NCBI GenBank assembly: GCA_964650975.1 | Contig: CAZYWA010000198.1 | Coordinates: forward strand, 1-13,071 | Origin: CAZYWA01 sp964650975 [NCBI: uncultured bacterium] | Lineage (GTDB): Bacteria > JADJOY01 | Direction of reading: 5' to 3' | Length of the DNA: 13,071 nucleotides | In this document: positions 10,807 to 13,071 of the stretch, in pieces | Position numbering within the stretch: the stretch's first letter is position 1 | Layout of the letters: every line of letters starts with the position of its first letter | Program-made: the position numbers and the translations under genes | The notes under the pieces: generated by a model | What the model saw: only the letters and a program-made list of their open reading frames with translations | Database searches by the model: none | What the model was told of the DNA's origin: nothing

Positions 10807-12207
10807 GTGGTGGCGGTCGGGATCGGGATCGCCGCGCGGCTCGATCTGGCCGACCGGCCGATCGATTACGACTCCGCGAACTACGCGTACGTCGCGACGC
10901 GGATGTCGGCGTTCGGCGCCCGTTACCTCGACTTCTTCAACAACAAGCCGCCCGGCATCTATGCCTGGTACCGCGCGGCATTCGCGCTCTTCGGCAACGG
11001 ACCGCTGGCGTGTCACCTGACGTCGGCGGTGCCGGACCTGGTGGTCCTGCTGCTGCTCTCGGTGCTGGCGAGGCGGCTCGCCGGCGACCGGGTCGCAAAC
11101 CTGGCGGCGGCGCTTTACGCGACGCTCGAGCCCGCGGTACGGCTCTCGGGGTACGGGTACACCGAGTCACCGGTAGCGGCGCTCACGATGGGTGCCGCGC
11201 TGCTCGCAGCTTGGGCACCCGGCTGCGCCCAGGCACTCGGTGCGGGCCTCCTGATGGGCACCGCAACGCTGTTCAAGCAACCCGCATTCTTGCTCGCGGC
11301 CGGGCTGGGGGCGTGGGGGGCGATGCGTGTTCCTCATGAACTTCGCGCGCGCTGGCTTGGGTACTACGGTGCCGGGATCCTGTGCGTGGAGGCGCTGCTC
11401 GTCGCGTGGCTCCTCTCCAGCGGCGCGCTCGGAACCTTCCTCGAGCGAGTGTTCTGGCAGGGGGTGAGCCGCGGCTATGCGGGCGGGCTCGACCTGGCGG
11501 CCCGGGCGAACGACTGGCGGCGCTCGGTGCTGGCGCCCATGCCCGTGACCGCACCGCTCGCCGCGCTCGCTCTCGCCTCCAGGCGCGCTTCCCGAACTCG
11601 AGCCCTCGGCTGGGCGCTGGTGCTGCCGCTCGTGGCGATGGGCCTCGCGAGCTACGAGTTCTACGACCACTACCTGATTCCGGCATTGCCACTCCTCGCG
11701 CTGGTTCTGGCCGAGTGGCTCGTGACCATCGAGAGCCGCCGCCTGCGCCACGCCCTCGGGTTCGGGCTCGTGGCGACGCACGGGCTCGGCCTGTGGGTCT
11801 TCGTGACCGGGCAGCCGCCGCGCGGAGGCCCATTCGAGGCATGGCTCGCGGGGTGGCGTGCGCGGCCTCTCACGCTCACCTACCAGCGGCGCGTCGCGAG
11901 CTACGTGCAGTCGCGGACCCCCGATGGCGAACCGATGCTCTCGACGGGAACCGAGATCCCCTATCTGGCCGGCCGTCGCAACGCGTATCGTTTCCTCGGC
12001 GTGGCGCCGTACCTCGGCCAGCTCGACGCGACCGGCTTTTCCGACTTCCCGGCGGCGGCCGAGCACGTGCGCGTGATGGTGCTCGAGCGCTGGCGGCTCA
12101 CGTTGCTGCCCAAGGCGTGGGTGGAATCGCTCGACGCGCCGTCCGGCCCCTGGCGGTCGGTGGACGACCTGGCGCATCCGGAGTTCGTGGTTTACGCGCG
12201 CCGCTGA
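10807..12207 (+). CDS. GT39/PMT_2-like membrane glycosyltransferase
   Basis: Polytopic inner-membrane protein of 466 aa or slightly more, with about nine to eleven hydrophobic helices. The first loop, RPIDYDSANYAYVATRM (17-33) followed by LDFFNNKPPGIYAWYRAAFA (41-60), matches the GT-C pattern of the PMT_2/ArnT type: an acidic catalytic loop, then a KPP motif. Such enzymes move sugars from polyprenyl-phosphate donors to lipid or protein acceptors on the periplasmic side. The acceptor cannot be inferred. The C-terminal ~120 residues look soluble. The GTG at 10807 cuts into helix 1. The frame is open upstream to a CTG at 10753 overlapping the gyrA stop, with GGAG 5 nt before it, which would restore RRERR plus a full helix. 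Placement after gyrA suggests read-through transcription. Confidence 0.8.
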   Translation: MVAVGIGIAARLDLADRPIDYDSANYAYVATRMSAFGARYLDFFNNKPPGIYAWYRAAFALFGNGPLACHLTSAVPDLVVLLLLSVLARRLAGDRVANLAAALYATLEPAVRLSGYGYTESPVAALTMGAALLAAWAPGCAQALGAGLLMGTATLFKQPAFLLAAGLGAWGAMRVPHELRARWLGYYGAGILCVEALLVAWLLSSGALGTFLERVFWQGVSRGYAGGLDLAARANDWRRSVLAPMPVTAPLAALALASRRASRTRALGWALVLPLVAMGLASYEFYDHYLIPALPLLALVLAEWLVTIESRRLRHALGFGLVATHGLGLWVFVTGQPPRGGPFEAWLAGWRARPLTLTYQRRVASYVQSRTPDGEPMLSTGTEIPYLAGRRNAYRFLGVAPYLGQLDATGFSDFPAAAEHVRVMVLERWRLTLLPKAWVESLDAPSGPWRSVDDLAHPEFVVYARR

Positions 12208-12215
12208 CGGGTCGA

Positions 12216-12235
12216 GGCCCGGGGCAATTGGGGCC
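12216..12235. repeat. Short GC-rich inverted repeat after the glycosyltransferase gene
   Basis: GGCCC (12216-12220) can pair with GGGCC (12231-12235) across a 10-nt loop. There is no T-run after it, so I do not call it an intrinsic terminator. It may slow polymerase or be incidental in GC-rich DNA. Confidence 0.2.
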
Positions 12236-12260
12236 GAATCGCGCCAACTTGCGGCAATTC

Positions 12261-12289
12261 TTGACGTTCCTCCGCTCAACGCGTAAGGT
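12261..12289 (+). promoter_or_regulatory. Promoter of the coiled-coil/zapA pair
   Basis: TTGACG (12261-12266), a 17-bp spacer, then TAAGGT (12284-12289). The -35 is five of six; the -10 is three of six but shares AGGT with the rpmH promoter at the same distance from an identical -35. Transcription would begin near 12296, at or just before the GTG at 12299. A direct repeat GGCAATT (12223-12229, 12253-12259) lies upstream. Confidence 0.55.
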
Positions 12290-12298
12290 GTTTTGGCG

Positions 12299-12565
12299 GT
12301 GAGCCCCGACCATGCGCCGACTCGCGAAGCACCCGTCGCGCCGCCCCAGCTCGTCGAGCTGGGCGCGCGGATCGAACGGTTGCTGCGCGAGCATCAGCGG
12401 TTGGGGAACGAGCGCGACACGCTTGCCACCCGCGTGAGAGAGCAGAGTGCCGAGATCGAGGAGCTCAAGCGGCAGCTGGACGAGTTGGTGCGATCCCGGG
12501 ACGCCGCCCGGGTGCGGCTGGACGGGGTGATCGGGCACTTGGACAAGCTCGAAAGCAGAATGTGA
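12299..12565 (+). CDS. Short coiled-coil protein upstream of zapA (ZapB-like position)
   Basis: Predicted soluble protein of 88 aa. After a Pro/Ala-rich start it is almost one heptad-patterned helix (about residues 17-88), for example LVELGARIERLLREHQRL and ELKRQLDELVRSRDAARVRL. A comparable small coiled-coil protein next to zapA is often annotated ZapB-like, and a role in Z-ring organisation with ZapA is reasonable but inferred from position. I cannot show homology to E. coli ZapB. I chose GTG 12299; the TTG at 12293 lies only 3 nt after the promoter -10. No Shine-Dalgarno site precedes it, so translation may be leaderless. The TGA overlaps a possible early zapA GTG. Confidence 0.7.
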   Translation: MSPDHAPTREAPVAPPQLVELGARIERLLREHQRLGNERDTLATRVREQSAEIEELKRQLDELVRSRDAARVRLDGVIGHLDKLESRM

Positions 12566-12579
12566 GTCGAGGAGCGATC

Positions 12580-12870
12580 GTGTCCGACCCGGTGAAACGA
12601 ACCTACCCGCTCAAGATCCTGGGCCGTCCGATCTCGATCCAGAGCGGGTCCGGCGACGACCACGTCGAGACCGTCGCGAGCTTGGTGGCCGAGCGCATGA
12701 CCGAGATCCGGGACCGCGCCCGCTCCGCGGATGCGGTGGATGTGGCGATCCTGGCGGCGCTCAACCTGGCGGATGATTACCTGCGGGCACGGGAGCAGCT
12801 CAGCGAAGAGCGAGCCCGCGTCCGGGATTGGGCCGAAGGGATGTGCAAACGCGTGGATGAGCACGTCTGA
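12580..12870 (+). CDS. zapA: Cell division protein ZapA
   Basis: ZapA binds FtsZ and cross-links protofilaments to stabilise the Z-ring. It is 96 aa. The N-terminal part YPLKILGRPISIQSGSGDD (residues 9-27) matches the family pattern of a short beta hairpin with a conserved ILG and S/D-rich turn. Then comes an HVETVASLVAERMTEI helix, and ALNLADDYLRAREQL in the C-terminal coiled coil that forms the dimer/tetramer. The start is the GTG at 12580 because GAGGAG (12569-12574) lies 5 nt upstream; the GTG at 12562 would add six unconserved residues. It sits 14 bp after the coiled-coil gene and is probably cotranscribed. A 6S RNA candidate follows. Confidence 0.88.
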   Translation: MSDPVKRTYPLKILGRPISIQSGSGDDHVETVASLVAERMTEIRDRARSADAVDVAILAALNLADDYLRAREQLSEERARVRDWAEGMCKRVDEHV

Positions 12871-12879
12871 GTGAGGAGT

Positions 12880-13071
12880 GAGGAAGCAAACCAACGATTT
12901 GCCAAAGTTTGTCCCCCTGGGCTGTGCGTGATCGACCGGAATGCGTTAGAACCAATGTTGATTTCCAGGGAGCCGTCACTCGCCGGGAAGGTGGGGCCCT
13001 TTCGCAGGGATCGCCGGAACGGTGACATGGCGCCCACGTCTAGTTGATGGTTCAACGGACAAGTCGACACG
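12880..13071 (+). ncRNA. ssrS: Candidate 6S RNA (ssrS), 3' end probably beyond the window
   Basis: No ORF is supported in this stretch, but it folds by eye into a long rod. Pairs are TTGTCC 12909-12914 with GGACAA 13057-13062, TGGGC 12918-12922 with GCCCA 13032-13036, and GCC 12972-12974 plus GTCAC 12975-12979 with GTGAC 13022-13026 plus GGC 13029-13031. An apical hairpin pairs CCCT 12997-13000 with AGGG 13006-13009. A small hairpin GTTGA/TCAAC (13043-13056) lies on the 3' side of the central bubble, as in E. coli 6S RNA. GTCCCCCTGGGC (12911-12922) resembles the E. coli GUCCCCUGAGC pRNA-template segment. zapA followed by 6S RNA is a known arrangement. 6S RNA sequesters sigma70 RNA polymerase. 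Both ends are estimates. Confidence 0.5.

Noticed and set aside
12216-12235. Intrinsic terminator after the glycosyltransferase gene
   Set aside because: Only a 5-bp stem with a 10-nt loop and no T-run; kept as a low-confidence inverted repeat only.
11167-12279. 370-codon open frame on the minus strand opposite the glycosyltransferase
   Set aside because: The plus-strand frame has coherent transmembrane helices and a GT-C motif; the minus frame is His/Arg/Glu-rich without any domain.

Overview
The window is the replication-origin neighbourhood of a high-GC, Gram-negative-type bacterium. Five chromosome-maintenance genes run rightward (dnaA, dnaN, recF, gyrB, gyrA). A translation/membrane-biogenesis block (rpmH, rnpA, yidD, yidC) runs leftward, divergent from dnaA. 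This is the classic conserved oriC layout. The first ~250 residues of YidC include a large periplasmic-type segment, and a ZapA-type division gene is present, both pointing to a diderm. The GyrB is the long form with an insertion in its C-terminal half. I cannot fix the phylum; a deltaproteobacteria-like or candidate-phylum (e.g. Eisenbacteria-like) lineage is a guess from gene order and codon bias only.

Layout. 1-1486 (minus): yidC (cut by the window edge), yidD, rnpA and rpmH, tightly packed, with an 82-bp rnpA/yidD overlap. A good sigma70-type promoter precedes rpmH. 1487-1852: intergenic control region of dnaA, with two similar extended -10 promoter-like elements and two near-consensus DnaA boxes. 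1853-3211: dnaA. 3212-3523: 312-bp dnaA-dnaN intergenic region with degenerate DnaA boxes, then an A/C-rich patch carrying two CTACTAC elements 31 bp apart, which looks like a DnaA-trio unwinding region. I call this the likely oriC. 3524-10756: dnaN, recF, gyrB and gyrA, with gaps of 12 bp, a 4-bp overlap and 19 bp, probably one operon. 10757-12207: a polytopic GT39/PMT_2-like membrane glycosyltransferase that abuts or overlaps the gyrA stop. 12208-12298: a short intergenic region with a promoter that may give a leaderless mRNA. 12299-12870: a short coiled-coil protein (ZapB-like position) and ZapA. 12880-end: a structured non-coding segment right after zapA, where 6S RNA sits in many bacteria, and with a fold compatible with 6S RNA.

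Together the genes cover initiation (DnaA at oriC), the sliding clamp, gap repair (RecF), supercoiling (gyrase), Z-ring assembly (ZapA) and ribosome/membrane insertion (L34, RNase P protein, YidD, YidC). No mobile element, CRISPR array, tRNA or rRNA was seen. I found no novel multi-gene system. The points most worth checking are non-coding: the origin architecture, the tandem dnaA promoters, the leaderless promoter and the 6S RNA candidate.
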